This document shows, one piece after another, positions 17,763-27,581 of a stretch of 64,000 bases of DNA. This DNA is from SIG440 sp045586925. GTDB taxonomy: Bacteria; Bacillota; Clostridia; Monoglobales; Monoglobaceae. Position 1 is the first letter of the stretch, and each line of letters starts with the position of its first letter. The notes beneath the pieces are model-generated. The model saw nothing but the letters and a program-made list of their open reading frames with translations, was not told the DNA's origin and made no database searches. The DNA lies in NCBI GenBank assembly GCA_045586925.1, contig JAZNBG010000018.1:1-64000 (forward strand), given 5' to 3'. Made by a program: the position numbers and the translations under genes.

Positions 17763-18233
17763 TTATCTGAGCTGCTCCTTCAAGGCACGATTCATATTCC
17801 TTTTTGCATCACGCTCGGCAATTGCTTCGCGCTTATCATAGTTCTTTTTTCCTCGGCACAAGCCAAGGGCAACCTTGACATACGAACCCTTAAAATATAT
17901 CTCCAGCGGAATCAGTGTGTAACCCTGCTGCTGTGTAAGACCAATAAGTTTGTTTATTTCACGGCGATGCAGCAAAAGCTTGCGCGGCCTTAAAGGGTCT
18001 TTATTAAAGATGTTTCCCTTTTCGTAAGGCGAAATATGCATTCCTATAAGAATTGCCTCGCCTGTTTTCACCGATACATAACTATCTTTAAGATTTACCT
18101 TTCCTTCGCGAACAGACTTTACCTCGGTGCCACACAAAGAAATTCCGGTTTCATATGTCTCGTCCACAAAATAATCGTGGAAGGCTTTTTTGTTTTTTGA
18201 AACTGATTTTATTTTTATCTTATCTTCAGCCAT
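17763..18233 (-). CDS. smpB: SsrA-binding protein SmpB
   Basis: 156-residue partner of tmRNA in trans-translation. Typical features are NKKAFHDYFVDETYETGISLCGTEVKS, LKDSYVSV, the HISPYEKGN segment, LLLHRREI and the basic C-terminal tail RGKKNYDKREAIAERDAKR. I start it at MAEDKIKIK, which follows AGGAGATGG; the longer frame from 18308 adds 25 residues not found in the family and lacks a ribosome site. It ends 9 bases before ssrA, so the two are likely co-transcribed. Confidence 0.96.
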   Translation of the reverse strand: MAEDKIKIKSVSKNKKAFHDYFVDETYETGISLCGTEVKSVREGKVNLKDSYVSVKTGEAILIGMHISPYEKGNIFNKDPLRPRKLLLHRREINKLIGLTQQQGYTLIPLEIYFKGSYVKVALGLCRGKKNYDKREAIAERDAKRNMNRALKEQLR

Positions 18234-18344
18234 AAGACATATCCATCTCCTTTGTTCAACTTCCGATGTTTTTAGTATATCCCATAAACACAGTTTAGTC
18301 AATGTCAAAAAAATTTATATTTTGTTTCATTTTGGTAACAATTT

Positions 18345-20117
18345 TTATGCAGCATTCATCGGTAATTTAATTATTACACGGGTAAACTCGCCATACTTGC
18401 TCTCCATAGTAATTGTCCCTTTATGATTTTCGATAATCTCTTTGGCAATGGCAAGTCCCAATCCGGTGCCGCCCTGCTCGCGAGAACGCGCTTTATCAAC
18501 ACGGTAAAATCGCTCGAATATATGATCAATGTCACCTTCGGGGATTCCAATGCCGTTATCCTCGATTTTTATATAAACCTCGTTGTTTAGAAATCCCGTA
18601 TAAACGCCGATTGTACCGTTTTCCGGTGTGTATTTCATTGAGTTTGATATGATATTCTTAACCGCACGTTCAATCTGAAACCTGTCTGCATAAACCATAG
18701 GAAGAGCGTTTACTGCATTGAAGAGCAGCTCCTGATTTTTATTTTCTGCCTCAATCCGGAAGGTTTCAACTACTTCTCTCAGCATTTCACTCAAATCAAA
18801 GGCTTCCATATTCAGCTCCACGCTCTGGGCGTCAAATTTAGAAAGAGTGAGCAGATTTTTAACAAGATTTGTCATCTTGACTGTTTCGTTTTGGATGGTC
18901 TTTAAAAAAGAAATCTCCATTTCCTCGCCCACCGGATAATTGTCAAGAAGAGTTTCGGTATATGTCCCGATTGTTGTAAGCGGAGTTTTTAACTCGTGGG
19001 AAACTTCTGCAACGAACTTCTTTCTGGATCTGTCAAGGTTAAATTCCTCGGTTATATCACTGAAAACACAAATCACACCTGCTACACGATTTTCCTCCAT
19101 CCTGAACGGCAGAAAATAAGCCTTTATGTGCTTGTTGTTTATTTCAATCTCTCGGCTTTCAGCCCGGAACTTTGTAAGATACATAAACTCTGCCATACAA
19201 ATATTTGAATTGAGTCCTTCGAAAAACTTATCAAACCGTATACCCTCGGTTTCATCAATGTTCAACATATTTTTTGCAGCACTGTTTATTGAAATTATTT
19301 CCTGAGATGCAGCAAATGCTATAATTCCGTTGTTGATATTTTCGAGAATAACCTCCAGCTTGTGTTTTTCGCCGGCAACGGCGTTGATTGCATTTTTCAT
19401 TACGCCGCCCATGTAGTTAAATGTTTCGACAAGTGTTCCTATTTCATCCTTAGAAAAAACTTCAAGGTTAGAATCAAAATTGCCTTCAGCAAAATCTTCT
19501 GCTTTTTCAGTCAAAATCGAAATAGGATTTGTTATGGTTTTTGAAAGAAAATAACCCAAAAGAATTGATGCTAATGCACCGAATAAGAGTGCCTGAATTA
19601 TGATATAAAGCATATTCTGCGTCAGGACATTTACTCCCTGTTTGTTGTCCTTAACATAAATTATATAGTCTGCCGCTCCGCCTTCTATGAAATATGCGTA
19701 ATCCATATATCCGGCGGTAAATCGCGAGCTTTTACCCACCTGACCCGTCATTGCCTGAAGAATATTAGGTGTTTTTTCAAGAGTTTCAGCACCTGTGCCT
19801 GTTGTAACAATTCTTGATGCATCTGCTGCATTAAGAACAGCACACTGTCGTTGCTCGGAAAGACCCAGCTGGCTGGAATATGCTGAGATAACCGTATTTA
19901 TACGGCTTGCTCGCTCCTGCCCTTGCAGGTTGGATGTAAGAGTCTCTGTCATAGCGGCGGTGAACTCTCCGGACATAACCTTATCCATCTGCTCGTTAAA
20001 GGAATTTGTATACATTTTAACAATACTGTTAAACATATATGCTCCGATAATAAGCATAATTGCAAGAACCAGCGCTACAAAAATTACAACTATTTTCCAT
20101 TGCATCTTTTTGAACAT
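18345..20117 (-). CDS. Membrane sensor histidine kinase (PhoR/WalK type)
   Basis: 590 residues: TM helix about 8-29, an extracytoplasmic sensor region of about 140 residues, TM2 about 169-192, HAMP to about 245, a PAS-like region (about 250-360), HisKA with FVAEVSHELKTPLTT (phospho-His near 374), and an ATPase with NIISNSMKYTPENG (N box), DNGIGI (G1), FERFYRVD (F box) and GGTGLGLA (G2). It autophosphorylates and passes phosphate to a response regulator, probably of the OmpR class. No regulator gene is next to it: the gene upstream is a glycosyltransferase and the gene downstream smpB, so it is an orphan in this window. Start has AATGGAG. Confidence 0.93.
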   Translation of the reverse strand: MFKKMQWKIVVIFVALVLAIMLIIGAYMFNSIVKMYTNSFNEQMDKVMSGEFTAAMTETLTSNLQGQERASRINTVISAYSSQLGLSEQRQCAVLNAADASRIVTTGTGAETLEKTPNILQAMTGQVGKSSRFTAGYMDYAYFIEGGAADYIIYVKDNKQGVNVLTQNMLYIIIQALLFGALASILLGYFLSKTITNPISILTEKAEDFAEGNFDSNLEVFSKDEIGTLVETFNYMGGVMKNAINAVAGEKHKLEVILENINNGIIAFAASQEIISINSAAKNMLNIDETEGIRFDKFFEGLNSNICMAEFMYLTKFRAESREIEINNKHIKAYFLPFRMEENRVAGVICVFSDITEEFNLDRSRKKFVAEVSHELKTPLTTIGTYTETLLDNYPVGEEMEISFLKTIQNETVKMTNLVKNLLTLSKFDAQSVELNMEAFDLSEMLREVVETFRIEAENKNQELLFNAVNALPMVYADRFQIERAVKNIISNSMKYTPENGTIGVYTGFLNNEVYIKIEDNGIGIPEGDIDHIFERFYRVDKARSREQGGTGLGLAIAKEIIENHKGTITMESKYGEFTRVIIKLPMNAA

Positions 20118-20136
20118 AATTCAGTTTCTCCATTAA

Positions 20137-22365
20137 CTATCTGCATTTGTTTTTTATCAGATATTCATAATCACTTTGTCTTAACGTCAGAACCTCGCGG
20201 AAAGCCTTTGCAGTTGATGCATAGTAGATTTGAGATGCACTGTCCAAAGGCTCGCTCTTTGCCATCTTTTCGGCTTTTACCGCACGTTCACGGACATTTA
20301 TATCGTTCCAGTCCTGAGGTGCGTATAAGTCACGACGAAGTCTGTGCTGAGTCATTATTCCCGAATAAGCGGTTTTTTCAATATGCTCCGCAGTAAATCT
20401 ATCAGGTGCTACACGATGCTCTACAATCGAGTCGGCATTAAGACCAACCTTCTTATTTATTTGTTCCATCATAAAGCAAACAAGGGTTTCCTCACCGCCT
20501 GCATAGTTGTTTCCCACTCTGCCGTAGTTGCACCTGAATCCGCCAATCATACGAAGGCACTCGCTTCTGACTGCAAAGTTTGCGCCATACGGGAACTCCC
20601 CATAATCCTTCGCGTATCGAAACCCTTTGCCCTCTATCTTCAAATTACTCCAAAGGCCGATGGTTTTATCATTTACCAGCTCTCCTGCATTTTCAGGAAC
20701 GGTCAGTAATACCTGTCCGCCACAGGTGCCAAGAGAAGGTCTTCCCTCGAATGATTTTATTGTTTCGCTTACCACATTATTTTTCGCAATAGAGTCATCA
20801 TCTACATATAAAATAATTTCTCCCTTTGCTGCCCACATACCACAGTTGCGGGCAAAAGAAAGCCCCTTTTGCGGTGCTGTTATATAATTGACGCAAATAC
20901 TTGGATATTCTTTGCGTATCTCCTGCACATACTCCTTAAGCGAGGTTTCACGGATGTTATTATTTACAAACACTATCTCAAATTCGTCAGGATTTGCACG
21001 TTGATTGCACAGTGCTTCCATACACGCTTTCAGGGTGTCTGACATTTTGTGAGTGCACAAGACTACCGACAGTTTTTTTGAGTATTCAGACGTCTCCTGA
21101 AGCCTTCCTTCAAGAGCATACAGCATATCATTTTTTGCCTTGGCATCAATAAATGAGAACATAGTTTCAATGTCATCCACCCTGTACCCATTATAATCTT
21201 TGCCAACACTTTCGCTGAGGGCTATCTTGAAATCAAAGTCTTCGCTGTTTTCTGAATTAACTGCAACCTTAATCGCATCCTTAGGCAATATAACATCGGT
21301 TTCTGTTTCACCAAAAGACGCATATATCAAATTGGATGTGCTGCCTCCGAAAAACAGCTCCGAAAAATCTTCTTTAACAAGAATAATATGCCCCGCGCTT
21401 TCAAGCTGCTTTTTGAAATTTTCTGCAACAATACTATTCTTATCATCGGATTGTATATACCAAAGAAGCGGTGTCAAATAAAAATCACGCCTGAAATCGT
21501 CATACACCATCAGCTTATAACGATTTGCGGTAATCCCCAGCTCTTTATCCTTTGCAGTAAGTGAACCATCGTGCCAGCGATATGAATAAACCGGCTTTAT
21601 AAAAGATGTATGACGGAGGGTAAGCAATGAATTCATTCGCATCCAATAATCATAATCTTCCAACGTGTGCTTATAGCTTGAATAGCATCCCAGAATTTCT
21701 GCCGCAGCTTTTCTGTACATAAAAGCTGCACCAATTGTGTTATTGGCATATGTATTAAGCTCATATGCATTGTTTGGAAAAATTACATTACCGCTGCCAA
21801 TGGGATATTCAAACCAACCATGCTTTGAATACTTCTTTCCCTTGGCATTTATTAATCGCATATTTCCCCATACCATAGCAGTTTGAGGATTATCCTTCAG
21901 CTCGCCAACCATTTTTTCAAGAAAGTCTTCATCCATTACATTATCTGCACTGGTCCAGGTCAAAAATTCGCCCCTTGCTTCGCAAAAACCTCTTGACAAT
22001 GTACGTGGGATTTTTTTGTTTTCCTGTGTAAGAACACGAATTCTGCTGTCCTTCTGCGCAAAGCTTTGAGCTATTTCAAGAGTATTATCCTTAGAGCCGT
22101 CGTTTATTATAATAAGCTCAAAATTTGTATAGGTCTGACGCAAAACCGACTCGATTGAATCTGCCAGAATGTCTCCGCCATTATATACAGGAAGAACGAC
22201 CGATATCAAATCCTTTACCATAGGAATATGCACCTTGGTAAGGTCAAGGGGATATTTTGAATCCCTTTCTTCCTTATACCTTAAAAATTTGTATTGGTAC
22301 AGGTTCAGAGGCTTTTCCTCTGGTTCCCGTACACCAAACAAAAGTTTTTTCAAGTAATTGAACAT
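20137..22365 (-). CDS. Two-domain family-2 glycosyltransferase
   Basis: 742 residues with two GT-A (GT2) domains. Domain 1 (about 53-280) starts ISVVLPVYNGGDILADSIESV and has LTWTSADN at the usual DXD position. Domain 2 (from about 428) starts LSVVLCTHKMSDTL and has ILYVDDDS near 518. A linker of about 150 residues joins them. No signal peptide or TM helix, so it acts in the cytoplasm or at the membrane face on nucleotide sugars. It is paralogous to the next upstream gene and lies in a run with a Wzt/TagH-like ATPase, pointing to synthesis of a cell-surface polysaccharide or glycosylated wall polymer. The transferred sugar cannot be deduced. Confidence 0.9.
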   Translation of the reverse strand: MFNYLKKLLFGVREPEEKPLNLYQYKFLRYKEERDSKYPLDLTKVHIPMVKDLISVVLPVYNGGDILADSIESVLRQTYTNFELIIINDGSKDNTLEIAQSFAQKDSRIRVLTQENKKIPRTLSRGFCEARGEFLTWTSADNVMDEDFLEKMVGELKDNPQTAMVWGNMRLINAKGKKYSKHGWFEYPIGSGNVIFPNNAYELNTYANNTIGAAFMYRKAAAEILGCYSSYKHTLEDYDYWMRMNSLLTLRHTSFIKPVYSYRWHDGSLTAKDKELGITANRYKLMVYDDFRRDFYLTPLLWYIQSDDKNSIVAENFKKQLESAGHIILVKEDFSELFFGGSTSNLIYASFGETETDVILPKDAIKVAVNSENSEDFDFKIALSESVGKDYNGYRVDDIETMFSFIDAKAKNDMLYALEGRLQETSEYSKKLSVVLCTHKMSDTLKACMEALCNQRANPDEFEIVFVNNNIRETSLKEYVQEIRKEYPSICVNYITAPQKGLSFARNCGMWAAKGEIILYVDDDSIAKNNVVSETIKSFEGRPSLGTCGGQVLLTVPENAGELVNDKTIGLWSNLKIEGKGFRYAKDYGEFPYGANFAVRSECLRMIGGFRCNYGRVGNNYAGGEETLVCFMMEQINKKVGLNADSIVEHRVAPDRFTAEHIEKTAYSGIMTQHRLRRDLYAPQDWNDINVRERAVKAEKMAKSEPLDSASQIYYASTAKAFREVLTLRQSDYEYLIKNKCR

Positions 22366-22374
22366 TGATGAAAC

Positions 22375-24921
22375 CTACCTCCCCGGGTTTATTTCTTCCA
22401 TATATTCAAGAAGCCTTTGCCACGCATCATGATATGATTTTTTATAAAAAATATCAAGTGAGTCGGCTTTCTTTTTTGTGAGAATACTTATTTCTTTTTC
22501 TGTTATTTTAATCTGACTTTTTGCATAGCTCTTTGTCCAGCCGATATCCGTGTGTAAATCACAGAAAAATCTGTATGTTGTAAGTGTGCCTGCACGAATG
22601 GTTTTTTTAACGTGCTCGTGAGTAAATCTTGAATGGTCAACGCGATGAAGAACCTTAGCTCGGGGCTGCAGCCCAATACCATATCCTATCTGAAGCATTT
22701 TAAAGGCAAGTGCTGTTTCCTCGCCACCGGCAAAATCGTTTCCTACTCTGCCATAGCACATACGAAAACCGCCAACTCTCCATATCGCCGATCTTCTTAC
22801 CCCATAATCTGCACCATAGGGAAATTCAAACTGCTGACTGACCTCACGAAAAGCATTGCCTGAAATTTTAAACTGACTCCACAGGCTTTCCCAGCCCTTT
22901 CGGAGAACCTTAGGAGCAGGAAATGGTCTGTCAAGAATTACCTGCCCACCGACAATCCCCACATTGGGATGATATTTAAATCCGGCATATATTTCTTCAA
23001 GAAGATAATAATCTGCCAAAACGTCATCATCCAAAAACAAAAGATACTCACCCTTGGCATTCCACATTCCGCCATTGCGGGCATACGAAAGTCCTTTTTG
23101 AGGAACCGCCATATATCTTATAAATCCTTCAAACTCTTGATATTTGCGTCTGAATTCCTCAACCGCATCCCTTATTCCTGATGTTTGCGGTGCGTTATCC
23201 ACAATAATAATTTCATATTCCTTTTTACTCATAGACTGACGAATAACCGACCATATTGCATCTATCAGCTTTTCTCCGCGCATATAGGTGCAGATTATTA
23301 TGGATATTTTTTTCTCATACTCCTCCGGCTCGTCAATCATTTTTTCCAGCCCGTATAGGATTTTGTTCTTAATCTTCGTATCAGCAAGATCAAACAGAGC
23401 CTTTCCGTCCCTGACACGAAACCATCCGCAATAATCGGGAATTTCTTTAAGTTCTGTATTATCGGTCGCTGTTGCCTGAATATCAAAGCTCTCTGCCGGC
23501 AATGAGCCATCAGACATCAGTACTGTTCCTGAAAGTTTAATATTTATTCCGTCTGTTGATGCATTCTCGCCCTTTCCGAAATAGGCATAACAAACACAGG
23601 AATATTTATCGGGAAAAACTATGTCATTTGCCTCTTCCCTGTCAAAAATCATATGGCCTGCATTTTCTGCCGCCTTGATAAAATCGATGTAATATTGATT
23701 GTTCTTATCTTCGGTCTCGACAATCCACACAAGTGCAGACATATAAAAATCCCGCCTGAAATCATCCAAAACCATCAGTTTGTATCGGTTTTTGGTAATT
23801 CCCAGCTCTTTATCGTGTGCCGTGAGAGAATCGCTGTGTATTCTATACAGATATAGAGGCTTTTCTTCATCCGTATGCTCTATTTTAAGCAGCGAGTTCA
23901 TCCTCATCCAATAATCATAATCTTCTAAATTGGTTTTAAATTTTGAATAATCCTCAAGAATGTACGCCGCACTCTTTCGGTACATAAATGCCGCACCAAT
24001 TGTGTTGTTTGCAAAAGTATTAAGAGCTTCTGCAGATTTAGGAAGACAAACATTACCCGAAAAGAACGGCTTTTCAAACCAGAAGTGCCCTCTTTTTATT
24101 TTGCCGTCTTTATTTATAAGACGCATATTCCCGTAAACCATTGCGGTATGTGGCTTGCGCTGCAGATTTTCAACAAGAATTTTTACACAGTCGGGCAGCA
24201 TAATGTTATCAGCACTGGTCCATGTTAGAAATTCTCCCTTTGCCGCACGAAAGCCCACCGAAAGAGCCGTCGGAAGCTTTTTGTTCTCTTGATTAATGAT
24301 TTTAATTCGCTTGTCGCAAGCTGCAAAGGATTTAGCTATCTCCAAACTGTCATCTGTTGACCCGTCATTAACAATAATCAGCTCGATTTTTTTATAACTT
24401 TGTTTAAGTACCGAATCAATTGATTTTGCCAAAACATTTGAACCATTATAAACAGGCAGGATAACAGACACAAGCCCCTCTTCGCAGGGAACTTCTATTC
24501 TTGAAGTCAAATTCTCCATAAGCTTGTCACGTTCACTTTTATATCTGTTAAATTTCGCCCGACACAGTTGCAGCTTTCTGCGTTTGTTATGACCTACATT
24601 CTCACGCAGCAACGCCTCGGTAAGCCCTTTGCGAAGAGTTACCATCAAGCCCATTCTTTTATAATCAGAAAGCACAAGAAGTGATCTTATAAAAGAAATA
24701 CCCGTTTTCTGCAAGATTTTCTCGATTTTAAGACCAGTCCTCCAAACGTAAGTATCGTGAAGGTCAATCTCCGCCTGCTTGTGCTGATTTGCCTCAAACT
24801 GAATCTGCATAATCGCATTACGATCTGCCTCAATTCTTTCCTCCAGTTTTCGTTTTTCTGCCTGAAGTTCCTCTATTTTGCTGTTTAAATCATTTTTTTG
24901 AGCATTATTCAACTTATCCAT
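22375..24921 (-). CDS. Two-domain family-2 glycosyltransferase with N-terminal coiled coil
   Basis: 848 residues. Residues 1-60 are a charged coiled coil (LNSKIEELQAEKRKLEERIEA). GT2 domain 1 runs from about 150 (VSVILPVYNGSNVLAKSID; LTWTSADN near 227) and GT2 domain 2 from about 537 (ISIIICTYMRGEKL; LLFLDDDV near 627). It aligns along its length with the following gene, including NTFANNTIGAAFMYRK and EDYDYWMRMNSLL, so the pair arose by duplication. The coiled coil is the main difference and could hold it to a partner. It begins one base after the ABC ATPase stop region, indicating one transcript. Confidence 0.9.
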   Translation of the reverse strand: MDKLNNAQKNDLNSKIEELQAEKRKLEERIEADRNAIMQIQFEANQHKQAEIDLHDTYVWRTGLKIEKILQKTGISFIRSLLVLSDYKRMGLMVTLRKGLTEALLRENVGHNKRRKLQLCRAKFNRYKSERDKLMENLTSRIEVPCEEGLVSVILPVYNGSNVLAKSIDSVLKQSYKKIELIIVNDGSTDDSLEIAKSFAACDKRIKIINQENKKLPTALSVGFRAAKGEFLTWTSADNIMLPDCVKILVENLQRKPHTAMVYGNMRLINKDGKIKRGHFWFEKPFFSGNVCLPKSAEALNTFANNTIGAAFMYRKSAAYILEDYSKFKTNLEDYDYWMRMNSLLKIEHTDEEKPLYLYRIHSDSLTAHDKELGITKNRYKLMVLDDFRRDFYMSALVWIVETEDKNNQYYIDFIKAAENAGHMIFDREEANDIVFPDKYSCVCYAYFGKGENASTDGINIKLSGTVLMSDGSLPAESFDIQATATDNTELKEIPDYCGWFRVRDGKALFDLADTKIKNKILYGLEKMIDEPEEYEKKISIIICTYMRGEKLIDAIWSVIRQSMSKKEYEIIIVDNAPQTSGIRDAVEEFRRKYQEFEGFIRYMAVPQKGLSYARNGGMWNAKGEYLLFLDDDVLADYYLLEEIYAGFKYHPNVGIVGGQVILDRPFPAPKVLRKGWESLWSQFKISGNAFREVSQQFEFPYGADYGVRRSAIWRVGGFRMCYGRVGNDFAGGEETALAFKMLQIGYGIGLQPRAKVLHRVDHSRFTHEHVKKTIRAGTLTTYRFFCDLHTDIGWTKSYAKSQIKITEKEISILTKKKADSLDIFYKKSYHDAWQRLLEYMEEINPGR

Positions 24922-24922
24922 T

Positions 24923-26164
24923 TTATTCTCCCAGTGTGATTTCTGACGGAACCTTTAAAACTCCAAAGTATTCTTTATCACACATAATTTTTATATAAGC
25001 CGCCCCTTCAATATAATCATAATAAGATATAGGCAACGTATGACGCATCTCAAGCCCAGATGTTAAGGTATATTCTCCCACATTAAGATATGCAGGAAAC
25101 ATAATCTTGACAATGTTTCTGCCTGTTCGCTTAAATCTCATATCATAGTCATGAAGTGCCGCAACCATCAGGTCTACGCCGTTTTTATCCTTAAGCGAAA
25201 TTGCAAGTCCCGTAGTCGAAAGATCGGCATCGCCGGGGACATCCACAACCGTTTCTACCGTAATTGTATCTCCTGAGAAGAAGACTTCGGTTTCTTTATC
25301 TCCTTTTGATACTCTTACATTTTTTATACATCCGATTTTTGAACCAAATCGGTTTATTTCATTAAATTCCTTTTCCTGTTCAAGAAGTTCTTCGGTCTTT
25401 TTATTAAGACCCTTTACGCAAGCTTCGGCATCTGTTTCGTTGCTTGTTATAAACTCCATATATTTGGAAGTTACTTCACTAACATCGCCGTCCATAATAA
25501 GCTTGCCGTTGTCAAGCCATATTGCTCTGTCGCAAAAACGACGCACGGCATCAACATCGTGGCTTACAAAAAGAATTGTTTTCCCTTTTTCTTTAAGCTC
25601 TTCAAATTTATTATAACACTTTGCCTGAAAACGATAGTCACCAACGGCTAAGGCTTCGTCAACAATAAGAATGTCGGGGTCTGTATTTATGGCAACAGCA
25701 AATGCCAGACGCACAAACATACCGCTGGAATAGTTTTTTACAGGGCGATTTATAAATTCACCTATTTCTGCAAATTCGGCAATTTCATCCACTTTTTTAT
25801 CAACATCTTCTTTTTTCATTCCCATAATTGTTCCGTTTAGGTAAATATTTTCAATACCCGTATATTCAGGATTAAAGCCCGTTCCAAGCTCCAAAAGGGC
25901 AGAAACCGTTCCGTCCATAACCTTTTCACCGGAAGTCTGGTTAATTACTCCTGTAAGAATTTTTAAGAGTGTGGATTTTCCTGAGCCGTTTTTTCCTATG
26001 ACTCCCACAGTTTCGCCTTTTTCTATCGAAAAATTAACATCGGACAAGGCATAAAATTCCTGTATTTTACCCTTGTATTTCTTTGGGAAAAGTGACTCTT
26101 TTATACGGTCACCGGGTTTGTCATATATTTTGTATATTTTTGTAAGGTTTTTTACTTCTATCAT
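24923..26164 (-). CDS. ABC transporter ATP-binding protein for surface polysaccharide/teichoic acid export (Wzt/TagH-like)
   Basis: 413 residues. The ATPase half has Walker A GKNGSGKST (57-65), signature YSSGM (145-149), Walker B ILIVDE (165-170) and switch His202. The last 160 residues form a beta-sandwich like the carbohydrate-recognition domain of Wzt proteins (TVETVVDVPGDADLSTTGLAISLKD). Such proteins power export of undecaprenyl-linked glycans through a Wzm/TagG permease. No permease gene is in the window, so the partner must be elsewhere. It is the first gene of the glycosyltransferase operon, with an AGAGGG ribosome site. Confidence 0.92.
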   Translation of the reverse strand: MIEVKNLTKIYKIYDKPGDRIKESLFPKKYKGKIQEFYALSDVNFSIEKGETVGVIGKNGSGKSTLLKILTGVINQTSGEKVMDGTVSALLELGTGFNPEYTGIENIYLNGTIMGMKKEDVDKKVDEIAEFAEIGEFINRPVKNYSSGMFVRLAFAVAINTDPDILIVDEALAVGDYRFQAKCYNKFEELKEKGKTILFVSHDVDAVRRFCDRAIWLDNGKLIMDGDVSEVTSKYMEFITSNETDAEACVKGLNKKTEELLEQEKEFNEINRFGSKIGCIKNVRVSKGDKETEVFFSGDTITVETVVDVPGDADLSTTGLAISLKDKNGVDLMVAALHDYDMRFKRTGRNIVKIMFPAYLNVGEYTLTSGLEMRHTLPISYYDYIEGAAYIKIMCDKEYFGVLKVPSEITLGE

Positions 26165-26206
26165 TTTAGTCCCTCTCTTTTGGACTTTTTTCTTTTTTTA
26201 CTATGC

Positions 26207-26229
26207 AAAAAGGGCATAAATGCCCTTTT
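26207..26229 (-). terminator. Terminator after folA
   Basis: On the minus strand AAAAGGGCAT, AT-rich loop, ATGCCCTTTT. It overlaps the folA stop and separates the dnaN-folA group from the glycosyltransferase operon. Confidence 0.75.
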
Positions 26230-26722
26230 ATATATTTTTCTTATAGGTCACAAATGTTATGTATATCCCTTTTTCAGTTTTTATCATTTCTTCACAAACG
26301 ATATTCCAATTATCCAACTCATCAAAATTCACTAAAAATCTGTCTGCTGTGTATTCTTTGTCAATTTTAGTAATAAACGCTGTATCGGCATAGTCCAACG
26401 CACTGCGATACACAGACTCACCACCGATAAAGAATATTTTGTCATCGGGATACACTTTTTGTGCTGATTTTATCGCATCCTCCATACAGGAACAAACAGT
26501 TACACCCTCGGGCTTAAAGTTTTTGTCGCTTGTAAGAACAATATTAAGGCGTTTGGGAAGGGGTTTTTGATTAGGAAACGACAAAAAAGTATTTTTCCCC
26601 ATAATAACTGCTGATTCCATAGTTTTTTCTCTAAAAAATTTCATATCCTCAGGGATATGGTCAAGTAAATCGTTATCCTTTCCTATTCCCCAATTAAGGT
26701 CAGCCGCCGCAATTATATTCAT
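26228..26722 (-). CDS. folA: Dihydrofolate reductase
   Basis: 164 residues. Reduces dihydrofolate to tetrahydrofolate with NADPH. Recognisable by MNIIAAADLNWGIGKDNDLLDHIPEDMKFF (with Asp at the usual catalytic acid position), VIMGKNTFLSFP, LPKRLNIVLTSD and FFIGGESVYRSAL. It follows thymidylate synthase by 13 bases; pairing is functional because ThyA produces dihydrofolate. Confidence 0.96.
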   Translation of the reverse strand: MNIIAAADLNWGIGKDNDLLDHIPEDMKFFREKTMESAVIMGKNTFLSFPNQKPLPKRLNIVLTSDKNFKPEGVTVCSCMEDAIKSAQKVYPDDKIFFIGGESVYRSALDYADTAFITKIDKEYTADRFLVNFDELDNWNIVCEEMIKTEKGIYITFVTYKKNI

Positions 26723-26735
26723 AAAAAGTCACCTC

Positions 26736-27566
26736 TTAAACAGCAACCGGAATGTTTTTTACCTGTTCTCCGGTTTTATAATTTTCCAGAACAAAATCAT
26801 CAACTGTAAAGTCATAGAAATTGGTTATGTCCTTATTTATAATCAGCTTTGGGGCATCAAATTGCTCTCTTTCTATTAATTCTTTAATGATAGGGACGTG
26901 TCTGTCATATATGTGTGCATCCGCAATTACATGAACAAATTCACCAACCTGAAGACCGCTAACCTGAGCAAACATATGTACCAAGGCTGCATACTGAGAA
27001 ACATTCCATCCGTTTGCAGCTAAAATGTCCTGTGACCTTTGATTAAGAATTGCATTAAGGGTATTTCCTGTAACATTAAATGTCATACTGTATGCACAAG
27101 GATATAAATTCATTTCATTTAAATCCTGATGAACATAAATATTTGTCATAATTCTGCGGCTGTGGGGGTTATTTTTTAAATCATAAAGAACCCTGTCTAC
27201 CTGGTCAAAATCGCCTTCGGGATATTTATGCTTAACACTCATCTGATATCCGTAAGCTTTACCTATTGAACCGTCCTCATCTGCCCAACTATCCCAAATA
27301 TGACTGCCTAAATCATTTATATTGTTTGATTTTTTCTGCCATATCCACAGAATTTCATCAATTGCACTCTTTAAGTATGTAGGGCGCAAAGTCAAAATTG
27401 GAAATTCTTCTGCCAAGTTATATCTATTAACTACACCAAATTTTTTTATGGTGTGAGCAGGAGTTCCATCTTCCCATCTGGGACGGACCTCGGTTTCTTC
27501 ATCAGACCACCCATTTGCAATTATATCTTTGCACATATCGACAAATATTTTATCTGCTTTGCTCAT
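26736..27566 (-). CDS. thyA: Thymidylate synthase
   Basis: 276 residues. Methylates dUMP to dTMP with methylene-tetrahydrofolate. The active-site Cys is in MNLYPCAYSM, followed by NQRSQD, GWNVSQYAALVHMFAQ and ADAHIYDRH. The first part (SDEETEVRPRWEDGTPAH) and the end (FYDFTVDDFVLENY...VAV) resemble the Bacillus ThyA/phage phi3T branch, in which the usual PCH is also changed. The product terminates close to folA; both probably ride on the dnaN-gyrB transcript. Confidence 0.95.
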   Translation of the reverse strand: MSKADKIFVDMCKDIIANGWSDEETEVRPRWEDGTPAHTIKKFGVVNRYNLAEEFPILTLRPTYLKSAIDEILWIWQKKSNNINDLGSHIWDSWADEDGSIGKAYGYQMSVKHKYPEGDFDQVDRVLYDLKNNPHSRRIMTNIYVHQDLNEMNLYPCAYSMTFNVTGNTLNAILNQRSQDILAANGWNVSQYAALVHMFAQVSGLQVGEFVHVIADAHIYDRHVPIIKELIEREQFDAPKLIINKDITNFYDFTVDDFVLENYKTGEQVKNIPVAV

Positions 27567-27581
27567 AATACTTTTCCCTTT

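Noticed and set aside
26736..27566. Inactive or unusual ThyA because PCH and PFN motifs are altered
   Set aside because: The Bacillus/phi3T ThyA branch has the same kind of changes and the active-site Cys is present.
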